Assembly: GCA_014706385.1 (NCBI GenBank)
Contig: JACGZH010000002.1
Location: forward strand, 186,001 to 250,000
Length of the DNA stretch: 64,000 nt
Source of the DNA: Phaffia rhodozyma
Taxonomy: Eukaryota > Basidiomycota > Tremellomycetes > Cystofilobasidiales > Mrakiaceae
Direction of reading: 5' to 3'
In this document: one piece after another, positions 1 through 13,765 of the stretch
Layout of the letters: each line of letters starts with the position of its first letter
Numbering within the stretch: the first letter of the stretch is position 1
Notes under the pieces: model-generated
Database searches by the model: none
Seen by the model: the letters and a program-made list of their open reading frames with translations, nothing else
Told to the model about the DNA's origin: nothing
Translations under genes and position numbers: made by a program

Positions 1-3000
1 TGTCTCATCACAGTAGCTTGGTCAAGATACGCAGTGGGCGCTCCTATATCTTCTAGAGCTGCTTTCAGTTTCTTTGCAAAGATTGCGATCGGCACGTGCT
101 TGGACGAAGGCAATATCGCGATCGTTTTCAAGTTTAGATTCGATGGAGAGACTTCCAGCGAGCCAGGGGTCAGAGAAGGTCGACTCCGCTGATCGACCAC
201 CTTGGTCACCCTGGAAGCAATTAGACGGAGGAACTTGACAGTAGTGGCTGGGTGTCGGACAGATATCGCATTGAACAAGGTAAGAGGCATTCGGACAAGC
301 TCGGTGTCTCGAATAGCATGAATGGTGCTGCCTCGGGGGTTGATCATAATGGCATCCATTTCACTTTGATGATAAGAAAAAAGATGTCAGCAAAGGACAA
401 TAGTATTGAGTGAAGATGATGAAGGAAATTTTATCTACCCAACACTCTCTCCTTGACCATATTCTGCAGCAATATCAATATCTCCTTGCTTGTTTTCTAC
501 CAAAGCTCTGAGTCGTCCGTTTACTACGATGTAGATAGAATCTGCAACATCTCCTTGTCGATAAAGGACCTTGTTAGGTCGAGGTTCCGAAACGAAGAAA
601 AATCAGTTCAACCGCAGAACCTGAAGTATGAAAACAAACTCCATACCTGTCCAGCATCCAACTGCATCCAATCTAGAGACGCATCTACGTGCTGGACTGT
701 TTATAAGCAGATTAAAAAAATCAGTTAAGCCTTGACATGCAGCATGTAGTTTCTCACTTACCTAGAGGTGAGAGTAAGGACAGTAGCCTCTTAGCAAGAG
801 TGAGAAGAACGATTGGGCGTCTCTCGAGCAGCCGCTCCAACGCTTCGGCAGGAAGGAACCCAACATAAACATCAGTTTTTGCTCTCAAATCTACATATGA
901 CGCCTAGTTTTCTCCCCAAATGAAGACACAGTCTCTCAGTCAACGATACTTTTTAAAGAAAATAGACAAGACAAAATTTCAAATGGAACAGAAAAACCTT
1001 CTACTCACAGCATTGCTCAAAGCACTCAGGTAGCCTGCAATGCCTCCGGGTTTGACCGTATATAGATGAGTTGATCCAGGTACAATGTTCGAAGCTTTTG
1101 GGGTTTCTGATGCCGCTCTTCGATCTTCACCTGAAGACATAGATGCCAGCCGAGCTGATCGAGCTGAATCCACAGTAGAATATCGTCGAGATTTGGACGA
1201 GGTGGCTGTTTTGGATGAGGGCTTGCTAGATGAGCTAGTGCCGGATGAGCCATTGCCTTTTTTAGAATTTGTGTCTTTCTTTACGGGTTTGGTTGGCACA
1301 TCGGGTGGAGGGAGCGAAACCTGTTGATCATGTTTGATTGTAAAGAAAGCATCAGTCAACTTGCGGACATTGGATGAGATAGAGACTTTGGACTCACATC
1401 TAAGAAACCCTCGATTATGAAGAACAAGCCTATCAAAGTTTCAGGTTGAATCGGGATTACAGTCAGTATTCAAAGTCAGGGATATTTTGGTTCAGTTAGT
1501 TGTAGATGGATTGACAAACAACAATCGACATACCTGCGTTCTTCTCTCCTTCTTTGACCAGATATTCTCCCTTAGGATAGAACAATATTTCCACCTCGTT
1601 CTCCAGTTCCAGTACGCCGCCTTCGTCCGCTCCCCAACCACCAGACGTCCCAGTCATGATACTACTCGAATCATCAACGCCTCTGCCACCTAACATCGTT
1701 AAACCTCTTAATGCAGAACTGATGGACCCTCCGAACGAAGGGGAGTTCATCTTGGACGAGTTCGAGTCGGATGGGGAAAATATGGAGGGAGTTTGCTCAA
1801 TAGCTGGCGGCTGAATGAGCCCGATTGATTTGGCCAAAGAAGTCATTACAGCATCTCGGAGATTAAACTGAGGTTTCAACGATGCAGCTAGTGGTGGGGA
1901 GTGAACTCGGTCGGATGAGAAGCCTCCCTCTGGATAATATGGAGCATGGGTGTTCAAATGATTATCCCAGTTCGAGCCTGCTAAGATCCCCGATGATAGT
2001 GACGCAAAAGTTGACATGGGTCTATCCCACTTGATAGGCCGAGGGGTAGTAGGGCTCTGGTGATTGTTCCTATACATAGCATTATCCTCATCAGAAGTCA
2101 TGCTCAACAGATCGCCGGCTTGAACTTGTCTCATAGTGGACGATCTGCGGAAGAGAGGATGAGACTGTCGACTATAATTAGGAGAGTCTACTGGGGGAAG
2201 GACCTTGGCTGATGATTTTGCTGAGAAACTCGGAGAGGAAGAAGAAGAGGAAAAGGCACCAGGCGTACGGACAGCCGTTGATGGCGCTACTGGCGTGACT
2301 TCATTCTCAGGTGAAGGTTCCAAAGGAGTCTTCAATTTGGCAAACGTAGAAGTAGGCGAAGTGGTTGACCTTCCAAGGACACTACCCGGTGCCGGTCGGG
2401 ATTTCGACATATCAGGCGAACCAACCATAGGGCTAGCTCCTTTAGTCCGAGCAGTTTTTCCGGATGAGGCGGATGAGACTGAGGAAGTCTTCTTCGGGTT
2501 GATTGTAGGAAAATAAGATCCACCTCTGCCTGGCGTTCGTCTGGAATCGTCGTCAGAATCCTCTTTGGAATCGTACTTTGTAGATTTTGTCTCTTGTCGG
2601 AACTTTTCTCGAAGGGCTTGCATACCCCCTCCTTCGTAAAACTCGGCAGGTAGAGGATGTGACACCAAAGAGTTCAAAGTGGACTCGGCTCGAAGGACTG
2701 GATTTATTCGACAGGAAAGTCAGCTTCTGACGCGATAAAGTACAAGGGTCTCCTGTTTCCCATACCTTCGGAAGTCAACCCCAAATACTGGTGTGCTGTT
2801 GTGAAAGTCACTCTAGAAAAGCGAGTCAAGATCACTGATAGTGATCCAACCATGTTTAAGCTCGACGTTAAAATATTGTCCGATAGGTATGAGGATTCTC
2901 GCGATGGACCGACACACCTTGGACAATATGAGCACTAGCCTTGGGAAACTTGCGCGTCAGTCTTCTAAAGGCATCAGCGGGGATAACAGCCAACGTTGTA

Positions 3001-4478
3001 TCCACTTTAAGTTTGAAGAAAGGTCATGTTCATCAGCATGAAGATACCATAATGAAGTCATGACAGGAACCAACCTGTAGCTCTCGCGACCCTTTCCTCA
3101 TCGTTCGCTTGCAGTCCTAGATTTGGGGTGTCTCCGCGGACGCTGTTATAATTGTATCCTTTAAAACTACTTCCACTTTCTGCTCCCATGAAACTGTTTG
3201 TCGAACCAGCTCTGTCAGGATACTCTCCCGATGGCGTTATTCCTTCATAGAAACCGAGAGGGACATCTTCTGGAAGAGCTGTGCCAGCAGATGAAGCAGG
3301 CGACCTGACTCCTTGCCTGTTCAACCCCAGAGAATCTAATGTTTCGCCGTTCTCAGAAGGGTAGCCAGCTCCGAACTGGGATTCTCTTTCTTGAGGAGGG
3401 GAATCATCCCATGATAATTTGACATCTTCTGTGAAGAGAGAGAGAATAGTAAAGAGAGAGCTGAGGGTGCCACCAGAGGAAACTTCAGTGAGGAGATCAT
3501 AGCCGTTTAAGGGAGGTTCGTCTTCCTCTGTATATAGATCAGCCTGAGAAGATGGCAAGTGAGACTGAACAGGGTGAGGGGGGTACAGGCTAGGGGGCGA
3601 GGGAGCAAACACTTGAACGTGGCTGTAATTGAATTCGATCAGCGGTCAGAACAAGGCGTGAGTATTACAATTATTCTTCAAAGACGATGCAAAGTTTGAA
3701 GAAAGAACGAGCTCACCCGTCTACAACGCAGTAGAACGATTTATCACTAGAGTCTAAGGTGAGAGAGTCTCCCGCTACGAGTCGCCTGGTTTGTAGATGT
3801 CTGGATAACTCATGAAAGACCTGCCATACGTTACACAGAGGAGATGATATTCAGTACTTGTAAGCAACAAGAATATGTGTGATAACAATCACAACGGGTT
3901 TCTCACAGGTTTCTCTAAAAATCCAAAAACCCTGATAGCTGAGAGAAATTCGTCAAGATAGTTGTTCAAGGGCTTCGTAGCAGTCTCGGAGAGAACGTCA
4001 GGATGAAGCGAGTTCGTGTCCGACTTGGACAAGCTGACGAGTAGCGAAAAACTGGTTAACATCCGAAGCATGTAGGATATTTTCAACCGGATACATGGAA
4101 CTGCTTACGGGTCTTCCTTGAGCTCCGTATATTTTGTAAGATACTTATACCGAACGAGTAAGAAGAATCCGACAGGGATCAAGCACAGAATAAAGAGTAC
4201 GATTGGGAAATTGAGCTATTGAAAGGAGGATTGATTCAAGACAAATAATACTTTCAATAAGTATACCACGTTCCACCTTCTGTTAAATAAAGTACCTGAC
4301 CTACCTGAAACGTCCAACTCCAGTTGACAACGATGATCATGATCCTCGGCAAAGTCAATGTCAGAAAGGTTATCAGTTGCCTCGTAAGTTGAAGACAGTA
4401 GATGGCCGCCCTAACGATGGCCATCAAAAGAGACACAAGTGGATTGCCCAATGTGGGAATGGCCAGCGTCCGGTCCAT
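1..4478 (-). CDS. NTE1: NTE1-type lysophospholipase (patatin-like phospholipase with cyclic-nucleotide-binding domains), partial
   Basis: This is the N-terminal and regulatory part of the ER-membrane phospholipase that deacylates phosphatidylcholine/lysophosphatidylcholine. Translation starts at 4478 ([13 protein letters not shown]). A membrane segment follows, and the next exon (about 4115-4215) encodes a second hydrophobic stretch. A first cyclic-nucleotide-binding-like domain lies near 3600-3800 and is interrupted by a long Ser/Pro-rich insert (about 3058-3612). A disordered Ser-rich linker (1496-2677) then leads to a second nucleotide-binding module ([17 protein letters not shown] near 1560). 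The last coding bases read [19 protein letters not shown] (about 250-320) and [18 protein letters not shown] at the edge, both typical of fungal NTE1. The catalytic patatin domain (GxSxG) lies beyond base 1, so activity cannot be judged here. The gene is divergent from SMC6 and has many introns. Family assignment is strong; splice sites are approximate. Confidence 0.9.
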
Positions 4479-4802
4479 TCTGGAGTATCAACAGGATTGA
4501 AGCTTTTGATCTATGAAAGAAAGCAAGATAGAAGTAGAGAACGAAAGAAATAGAGAATGGAAGTGAAACGGATGAGGACGCGCCATGATCTCATTCGACA
4601 AGACTAATCATATAGTCACGTGTCTTATCGCACGTCACGTGCACGCGCGTCGCGTCACTTATGTCATCATGTTAGGGTTGCAATCGCACGCGTTCGAATT
4701 CAACGCGCATGCGACTTACAACTCCCTTGAAGTCGATACGTCTGTGAAGTGAACTGACACCATCAACTTATCTAGAAATCATCACTTCAACATTCCATCG
4801 AT
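4479..4802. promoter_or_regulatory. Divergent NTE1/SMC6 promoter with an MCB box and E-box
   Basis: This 324 bp spacer separates two divergent starts. It contains a palindromic E-box CACGTG (4636-4641) inside a GC-rich run of CACG/GCGCG motifs, and a perfect ACGCGT (4688-4693), the MluI cell-cycle box bound by MBF in fungi. ACGCGT lies about 110 bp upstream of the SMC6 ATG, which would fit G1/S expression of a chromosome-maintenance gene. The sites are seen directly; their function is inferred from fungal precedents. Confidence 0.5.
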
Positions 4803-7800
4803 ATGGCTAAACGACTGGCTGCAGACGATGAGGAAAAAGAGGAAGAGGAAGAGGTCCTCGATGCTGATGATCGTTCTTTAGCTGTAAGTGCGATCCTCGT
4901 AGGCTTATATCTTCATACCTTCGATCAACTAAGGACAGACAGCAGTGACATATAGACCGATCACTAATTCTTGATACCTGAATGGTGGCACAGAAACGAG
5001 CTCGACTATCCATGAGTGGAAATATGTCAAACGAATTTGTGGGGAACAATGGGCTAGATGAACCCTACGAAGAAGATGAAGAAAATACACACAGGGATGG
5101 AGAGCAAGCGGATGCCGACTATGAGGCCGCTCACGAAGACCGGATCAGAGGAGAGATGCAAGATAAGGGGCATGCCAAAGTATCAGGAGTGCGTAATCCA
5201 GTGCTAGGCTGTTCTCTGCGTTGAAGCCCCAAGACGCGACTGATCTTGAAACGACTCATACCACTGAATCAATTCATTTTGCCACCGATGCTGTAGGAGA
5301 AAGCCCAGATGGGTGTCATCCAAGAGGTCGAGCTAGTCAACTTCATGTGTCATTCTTACTTAGAAGTTAAGCTCGGGCCTCAGGTAAACTTTCTCACTGG
5401 AGCTAATGGAAGTTCGTCCGCCTTTTACTCGCTCTTCAGTTTCCTAGTTTCTCAAGGATTTAGAAATCTGGAGCTGGCAAGCTGAATGGGAACATGTGGT
5501 TATAACAGGTGGAAAGTCTGCGATTTTGACGGCCATCACTGTCGCTCTCGGTGCAAAAGCCAACTCAACTGGAAGAGGATCTGGAATTAAGTCTTTCGTC
5601 AAGACCGGAGAAGAGTATGTTCTGTCGAATCGCTATACAATATTTCCGAAGTCTTATCCTGAGCGCATACACCCCTCTTTGATTTGGTAATCGGCTCACA
5701 GTATGTGTAGAGTGACTGTTAAGCTGAAGAATAGGGGTCCAGAGGCTTACCGACCAGACGTATATGGAGACATCATCATCATCGAGCGGGGAGTGCACCG
5801 CGAGGGTAACGCGAGTTCTTACAAACTCAAAAGCTCATTAACAGGAAAGATTGTCAGCAGTAAAAGGGAGGAATTAGACAAGATTCTGGACCACATGAAT
5901 ATTCAGGTGATAAATTGTCCACCTTTTGAGTGTAAAGGATGAAAGGTAGACAAGAAACCTGTATTAATCTTCTTTCAACTTTGAAAGGTCGACAATCCGA
6001 TCAACGTTCTCTCCCAGGATGCTGCCCGAGCTTTTTTGGCGAAATCGAACGCTTCAGACAAGTACAATGTGAGTCATAAATTTTCTTTTGAAGAAATGTT
6101 TGTTCGGCTACCCACTCATCAAATCTGCCTTGTTTAGTTCTTTCTCAAAGGCACTCAGTTGGCTCAGCTGTCGGACGAGTATGATCTTGTCAAAACCAAC
6201 ATCGACGTGATCAGAAATGCGCTAGTTCAAAAGGATGCCGTCCTTCCAGATATGAAAGACGCTATCCGGCGCGCCAAAGAGAAGGTTGATAGCGTTCAAC
6301 TTGCAGGGAGGCTGCAAGATGAGATGGATTCATTAGAAAAACAGCTCGCATGGGCGTTTGTAGCTCAGCAGGAAGAGGTTTGCGCTTTATCTGCTCAGAT
6401 GTTCTCTACAGTTCTTGGTTTGAATGAAAACCATGGAAGTTAACCTCACTTTGTATCCTTGGCTGAAACAGGAAGTCTCTGAGACGAAAAATAAATACAA
6501 AGAAGCAGCTCGAATCCTAGAAAAAGCACAGAAGAAAATATCCGAGCTTGAGGTACCGTATGGTTCTATCAACACCGACAAGTTGTAGGCTGCCTGTTTG
6601 TCTGCTGACTAGGTTTCTCTTTAAAGGCTGAGGAACAGGAACTCGTAGCGCTCTCCAACGAGAAAGAAGAGGAAAGAAGAAAGTACCTGGCTGCAGAAGA
6701 TCAGCCGGAAGATCAAACCCTTGCTGAAGTTGAAGGGAAGCTGAAGAATATCAAGTTACAATACAGACAGCACGAGGTTTGTGATTCTATCGTTCTGACT
6801 TTCTCATATATATTGCGATCCTAACAATGCGTTTTGTAAACTTGATAGGCTACCAAACAAGAGATCAAGGCGGATCTCAATCGTGTTACTCAAACCGTCA
6901 AGCAGTTGCAAGAAACGATTCAACTTGAAGAAGACAAAATCAAGCATGGCAACGATGGAGAGAAGCAGAGGCGACAGCTTGAAATAGAGGTCCGAATCTT
7001 CACTAGTCTATCGAAAATTCTTTCTTGATAACTCATTGAGAATCTCGTGCGTGTTTATTTAGACGATGCAAGAAAAGATCAACAAGATCAAAACACAATT
7101 TCCCATCCTTAACAGCAGACTCAAAGGCCTTCAAACCCGAAAAGATGAGCTCGAAGAGCGAATCCGACTTAAACAGGAGGATGCCGACAAGTGCAAATCT
7201 GAAATTGGTCATCTTTCTAGCAAGAAGGAAGGCCTTATCAGATCCAGAGGAGATGGTCCAATAGGAGCTTATGGATCCAATTTGATGCCTCTTATGCAAG
7301 CCATCAAGCAAAAGAAGTGGACTGGACAAACACCCATCGGACCGCTGGGACTATATGTCAAATTAGTAGATCCAAAGTGGCAGCAGGTGATCGAAGCTAA
7401 TTTGGGATCGTCACTTTCTTCGTTTGCAGTAACCCACCAGGCAGATGCGGCTGCACTTCGGGCACTGTTCAGACAATTTCAAAATTCTCACAGATCGTAA
7501 GTCATGTCTGAGCAGAGCCGAATCAAATTGCCATAACATACTGATCAAGCGATTGGACGAGCGCAGAAAATTCAACGAGGAAAACCCGACAGTCTTCGTC
7601 TTTACTCCAGATCCCGATAAAGACATCTCTGCTGGCGACCTTTCCTCAAAAGGGTTTCAAACACCTCTATCATTACTCCAAGTGTGTGCTCTATACTTTC
7701 ATGTTATCACTTTGAATAATCATCTTTCTGACTCTGTCATAACATCCGGGTTCATCTACCTAAAGATCAGCGATTCCAATGTACGCGACCTTCTAGTTGA

Positions 7801-10489
7801 CCGACACAACATCGAGCGAATCGCGGTAGAATGGGATCGAGACAAGGCCTTTGGAACGGCCGAGCGTCTCAATGGTATCTATGTCTGGACCGCCAATCCT
7901 TTAGCAAGGATTTCTGTTAGGTACATCTCTTGCCCCACTATATGCACGTCTCGGGAACGAGCTGATATTCAATCCCTTGTTTATTCGTGCCTTGACAATA
8001 GGGGACAAACTCGACAATCTTTATTCGTGACTCAGTGGAAGAAAGGCGGCCTCTTCGTGGCCGATCGAGAGGGGGAGATCGAGTACGCGCTTCAGTTCAC
8101 CTATCATCATCATTCGAAAGAGGCTCAAGTTTCAACCTCGTGACACAGCTAACTATCTTTCATTTCATGGCTATAGAGCTCTGCAGAGCAGGCTGAATGA
8201 ACTCGGTCTTGTAGATCGACAAAACGTTGCTGAGAGAAAAGAGTTAGCCAAGGAACTACAGCAATTGAACCAGCAGATCCGAGAAATTGTTGATGTGCGT
8301 AGTCTAATGCTGTCAGCACTTGGGTCAAACGTATAAGCTTCGACAGCTGAGTAGACGTCTTGTCACGTCTTTTCTTATCTTCGCTTCGATGACCCCATAG
8401 GATAAGCTTCAGAGGCTCAACAACGCCCTTGTGCAGCATGAGCGCAAACTCACTGATGTGATTCAAGCGAATAGAGACGAAGAACCTCCGAATATCGCTG
8501 GTCTCCAGAACGTACTAGATGTAAGTCCAGTTTCTATAGACAATTGTTAAGTTATAGAAACCATTGTTTTGAAATATTCGGTATTCCTGAAATTTTGCTT
8601 AATAAATTGTATCGGTGATTTTGTAGGAGGAAACAGCTCTTCTGACCAACACGCAGATACAGTTGGCAGATTGCGATCGGGAGATTGCCCGCGTCAGAGC
8701 AGAAGCAGTTCCACTTCAAGAGGCGAGGGATCAACTGAGGGCAATCAAAGAGCAGAAAGAGGCTTTGATGGTTAAAATCGGAGTGAGTATCCTTTCCTCT
8801 TTGAGATGCGCGTGGCGTTTTTCGGATCACTCCAGTTGATCACATTGAAAATTATGCAAACACAGGACGATATCGTTGAGATCGCTCAAAGAATTACCAA
8901 GAAACGCTCAGACCAACGCCATTATGAGAAAAAACTTGCTGAACTCGAAAAGCGAGTTGAGTTGACACTTGGCGAATTTGAAGCTGCCCAACAACAACTC
9001 GATGCTTGGGTTGAAGAAGTGGTGAGTCCTTCAATATTCTAGGCTCTCATTTTACAGCTCTATCTTTACATGCTCACTTTGAATCTTGAACTATACTCTT
9101 ATAGGTTTTGTCTCATCCTGAACGAGCGCAAGTTGATAAATCGGTGAAGAAACTGACTAAGGAGATGGAGGCTTGCAAGAAACGGATAGATGAGCAGACG
9201 AGGATGTGAGTTTTTCATAAGAGTGATACCGAGTATGTATAATTTAACGACTACTGACCGAAATATCTTCATCTATCCTTTGATGCAATTCGAACATTTC
9301 AGAGTGGGCATTTCTGCTGATGATGCCAACGAGCAGCATCTTAACGCGCTAATGGCCTACAATTCCGCCAAGCAGGAGATACAGGAGATGAAAGACCTGG
9401 AAGTGGTACGTTAACCAGCCGATCAAACATTTCTGATATTTGATGTTCATCTTATTTTACCACAATATGCAGGCTCTTCTGAATGCGCTTCAAGTCCGAG
9501 GAGCAAGGTGGAACGCATTCAGAAGGTACATCGCTCTTCGGGCAAAGGTTACATTCCAGGAACATCTTGCTCGGCGCGGGTTTCTTGGCAAAATCTTGTT
9601 TAATCACCACGATCTTAAACTTAGTCTAAGGGTAATTTTTCCATGATATTCTGCCATTGAATCAGTTCCTACAGACTAACCTACCCATTCTTTACTATGT
9701 CGATGTCAATTCATATCTCTTAAGGTTCAAACGGACGATCTTGCTTCGACAACGACTCAATCCAGAGAAAAGAACCCTAATCAATTATCAGGTGGTGAAA
9801 AATCATTTTCGACGTGCGCCTTACTATTATCTCTTTGGGATGCGGTTGGATGTCCAATTCGGTGTTTGGACGAATTTGATGTGTTCATGGATGCTGTGAA
9901 TAGAAGGCAGACTCTGAATATGATGGTCAGTAAGAAGTTCTTGTCTGACAGTATTTCGGTGTCGTTGGATACTCATCTTTTTGTATGATGGATACTCAAT
10001 ATGTAAAAAATCAGTTGGAGGTCGCTACGTAAGTTGTTTGATTGCTTGGAGCGACTGTTTATTGAATCTAACTCTCAGATATTGAATTCCATAGTGCGAG
10101 TGACAACACTCAATATGGTTCGTTCGCCGGATCCTACTTGTGTTCGCAAAGGGATCTTAAGCTAACCATCTGCGATGCATCACACTGAACTCACGTCTTG
10201 TCAGTCTTTATCACACCGCAAGACATGTCTGGAGTCCGGACCGGACCGCAGGTGCGAATCTCAAAAATGGTGTGTACTTTTTTATTCTTGTTTTGATTCT
10301 AAATCTGTATGAAGAAATGGCGCTCAATTGTTTTCATCGCTGCGTTGATGATATAGGCTGATCCAGTACGACTTGAACGGTATGTGATACTCTCGGCATG
10401 TTCAAAAGCCAAATTTGAGACAACTAACGTTTTATTTGTATGCCTCAATTCATAGTCAAGGACGTCTGGACATTCATCCGGTCCGATAA
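4803..10489 (+). CDS. SMC6: SMC6 ATPase of the SMC5/6 complex
   Basis: This is the structural maintenance of chromosomes ATPase that pairs with SMC5 in DNA repair and replication-fork processing. The start ATG at 4803 opens an acidic N-terminus ([18 protein letters not shown]). Walker [15 protein letters not shown], is intact but interrupted by an intron (about 5410-5508) between its Ser and Gly. Other landmarks are [10 protein letters not shown], the NPINVLSQD segment, long coiled coils, a hinge near 7320-7460 ([20 protein letters not shown]), the ABC signature [10 protein letters not shown] (about 9787) and Walker [16 protein letters not shown]. The last exon ends DIHPVR with TAA at 10487-10489. 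I infer about 20 introns. Length of about 1,100 residues is normal for the family. The C-terminal [12 protein letters not shown] segment is SMC6-like. High confidence in identity, moderate in each exon edge. Confidence 0.93.
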
Positions 10490-10788
10490 TGCTCTCATCT
10501 TCAATATTTTTTTACGTTATGTTTCGAACTTCTTCCTTCATTGCAACACACCATCTGATACATCTACCATACGCATATTGAAAGGAGAAAGAAGGAGGAA
10601 GGTTGGTGGAGATTAGTGCCATGTAGACTAGAATTACTATATACCCTTTTCAATATCATGAATCAAATATTCTAATACTTATCATCTAAGGCTTGATTCA
10701 ACTGCTACTGATCTCTCACCTTACACGGGTTCCCTCAACAATCGTTCACCTCACTCTATTTCTTCCTCTCCTTATACTTCATAGAGCC
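10490..10788. other. SMC6-mS29 intergenic spacer
   Basis: This short tandem spacer is AT-rich and pyrimidine-rich before the next ATG. It holds the SMC6 3' UTR and the mS29 promoter. I see no ORF or RNA gene in it. Confidence 0.5.
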
Positions 10789-13402
10789 ATGGCCTGTTTG
10801 ACCACCTCGCTCGCTCGTATAGCAAGAACTTCTCCCTCTACTGTATCTGCTGTCAGGCTCCTGTCGACGACTCCGGCTTGTTATCTTCCTCCCAAGAAGG
10901 CTGCTGCTGCTGGTTCGTATTGTTCTTCTCTCTTTTTTTATGCCTTCTTTTCCTTTCTTGTCAAAGTTGCTCTTCTTTTCTTGCTAGTTTTGGACTTGAA
11001 TCTTTAAATATAAGGAGAGCTCTTGTGGTACTTCTCCTCTATTGAAATCGTTCACGGAGTCATCGGAGTACGGCTGAAAATGGTTGGCTGTAGAGGAAAA
11101 GGCTCCTACTGGCTTACGCCAGAAGTAGGGTAGCGGTATCATGATCGGCAGTACTCGATCGTATCGAAGAGTAGCCATTTATAATACAACGAACATCTCG
11201 GCTGAACGTTCACCAATCGCCTTGATTATCTGGCTGAATTTGATGGGAACTAGAGTCTGACTTGATTCTTCATCCATACGTCTGATCTAGTTCGAACTCA
11301 GGGACCCAAGAGAGCTATTGTTCAGAAGAAAGGAGGGCCAGTCAAGCCTGGCAGAAGAGGAGGATGGGGGTCTTTTGTACGTCTGATTCTTAGGTTCACT
11401 GAAGGCCAAGTCTTCTGTACCTGAGGTATCTTGATGTAATTCGCAATCATCTGACCGGCTGCTCGCTTGATCTTGGGTTGGGTTTCTTTATAACAGTCGT
11501 TCAATAGGGACAATATTCCTGGTATCGAGGAAGAAGCAGATCTGTCCGGTATCCCCGAATTTAGCCCATCTGTCCTCAGCCCTGACGCTGTTGGTCAACT
11601 CCATCAGTACGATAGATCGTTCTTGCAGAGTATCACGCAAGTTTGGGGCCGACCGACCGGTGGAGAAAACGCGGTGCGCCTTCCGAATTCCCTTATTTTC
11701 TTCGTTTTACTTGCATTCCTTCTCTTTCGTATCAGAGCTGCGACTTACTCTCACAACAATGTTTTTGGTGTTTTCCGAAGGTGTTCCCTCTGACTGTTCC
11801 TCGAAAGCTCACATTAGATTTGGCCACAAGATTGGATGCCAACAAAACCGATGGGTTTGCGGACCAAAAGATCCTGCTCAGTAAGGCATTCTCGAATAGT
11901 CCTCCTGTTCACACAAGTAGATACCCACTCTAATAACGAGAACCATCTTCTCTCTTTCATAGATGGAGGATCTGGGTGTGGAAAATCGGTGTTGATGTTC
12001 CAGACTGTTGCTCACGCTATGCAGACCGGCTGGCTTGTCATGTACATCCCTCGAGGTTTGTTTCGTCTTTCTCTCTGAACTTACCCTGATTTAACTCATG
12101 GTCTCAATGTTCATCTCCGCTCGCGCTTGGTTGCTCTTTCCTTTTACCCGTCTTTGTGCAGGATTTATTCATGTCAACTCTAAATACGCATTCCACCACT
12201 CTAGCAAAACCCAAACCTTCCATCAGCCCTCACTGTCTGCGTCATTGCTCGAGTCATTCATCAAATCTCAGTCGAACCATGAGCTTCTCTCTAGGATATC
12301 TCTCGTCAAAGACCATGTCTTCACTCCTGATCTTCCGGCCGGAACAGGTACGAAAACCGACACGGAAGTTACGTTAGGAGCGGTCGCGATGGAACATGAG
12401 GTCAAGGGTAATGCTGGGAAGAGCGGGAAGAAAGCGCAACAAGAAGGAAGGAGAAGAACGTTGGTTGATCTTTGCAAATTAGGTGTAGACAATCTTGGAG
12501 TTAGTGTACAGGTCTTGGAGACTGTCATAGAGATTCTGAGCAAACAGAAAGAGTCAGTTCAAACAATGTCGGTTTCTAGCATTGAGGAGATTTAGAGGCT
12601 AATTGTTCATTTTCTCGCAATAAATTCTTGATTAAAAAGAATTCCATTCTTGTTCGCGTTAGATTGTGCCCAAGCATACTTTGGTGCGTCTGAGTACAAG
12701 ACCCCAGAAAACCATCGATTGGAGAGTTATCATCTCTCTGTCCCCAGATTATTCTTGGACTACATCAGTGGGCGAAAGGATTTCGTTCGTTCCTCTTTTC
12801 TTTGTTTACCTGTTTCCACCTTCCATGTCAAAGAAAAGACTGATTTACTCACTATCGGTATTGCCCATCACTCTGTACTTGAAATAAATCAAACGAACAA
12901 ACTTAAAGACATCCGGAACTTTCCTCCTCTCACTATCAGCCTCTCAAACGGACTCGCCCATTACCAGATCACTGCTTGCCGGTCTTTCCCTTCACACTGA
13001 ACAACAACCTCTCAAGTCTCAAAGTGGTAAATTCGGAGGATCCTTCAGTCCTAGTTACTATCCTCCTAGCTCGAGTGACGGCGAACAAGGTGGTTTAAAG
13101 AAATGGCATGTGGAGCACGCGAAAGAGTTGAAGGTGTTGGATGTCCCGGATGGAATGACCGTCGGCGAGGCCAAGGGTTTGTGGGAGGTCAAGGTTGTCA
13201 AGAAAAGTTTGCACATGGGTTTGTCTCTTTCCTCTTCGTCCTTTCTCTTTCTTCTTCTGGCAAGCAGTGCTTAATACTGAAACTTCTTGCCTTCATTTCA
13301 ATGACAAAAGTCAACTCGGACGAGCATTTCCTTACAAAATATGTTGAGGCCGGTGGTAACCCAAGGGAGTTCTTCCGAGGAATCAACTACACCACCCAGT
13401 AA
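10789..13402 (+). CDS. RSM23: Mitochondrial small-subunit ribosomal protein mS29 (DAP3/RSM23 family)
   Basis: This is a GTP-binding protein of the mitochondrial ribosomal small subunit. The ATG at 10789 opens a basic, Ser/Thr-rich presequence (MACLTTSLARIARTSPS), as expected for matrix import. Exons then encode GPKRAIVQKKGG, a conserved strand (LTVPRKLTLDLATRLD), and the P-loop GGSGCGKSVLM (about 11965-12000). The sequence continues with HVNSKYAFH-like and FALDCAQAYFGASEYKTP segments, and the C-terminal VNSDEHFLTKYVEAGGNPREF that marks DAP3 proteins. A poorly conserved Gly/Lys-rich insert lies near 12340-12450. TAA is at 13400-13402. An in-frame ATG at 10693 would add 32 residues before the presequence and is less likely. 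The gene is convergent with the downstream nucleotidase gene. Confidence 0.88.
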
Positions 13403-13765
13403 ATTTCTTCTACCTTTAGAAAGAGAAAAACAAAAAGAAACAGTCGCGACAAACTGGGAGGAAGAGATGTGGGAAGAGATATACAGAATGAATAATTGAA
13501 ATGATTTGACCTGTTTCATCGGAAGAGCTAGTTCAAGACGTGACTAAGGATTCTGAACAAGTTGCACTTAAAAAGGTGTTCAAGCTTCTATCATCATGAT
13601 TCATTCGATGATAAACTACTTCAATATATCGTGAACATCTTCCAATCTACAAATCATACCCCCTTCTGTTATAGTCTTCTATGCAACAGTTATCCGTCGA
13701 GTACAAGCCACTGATCACACAATCATCTTCAACACCAGAGGACGAAGACTCTAATGTCTGAGTAT
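13403..13765. other. Convergent 3' spacer
   Basis: This 363 bp lies between two gene ends and presumably contains both 3' UTRs and poly(A) signals (AT-rich, for example ATAAACT near 13612). Nothing else is recognised. Confidence 0.5.
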
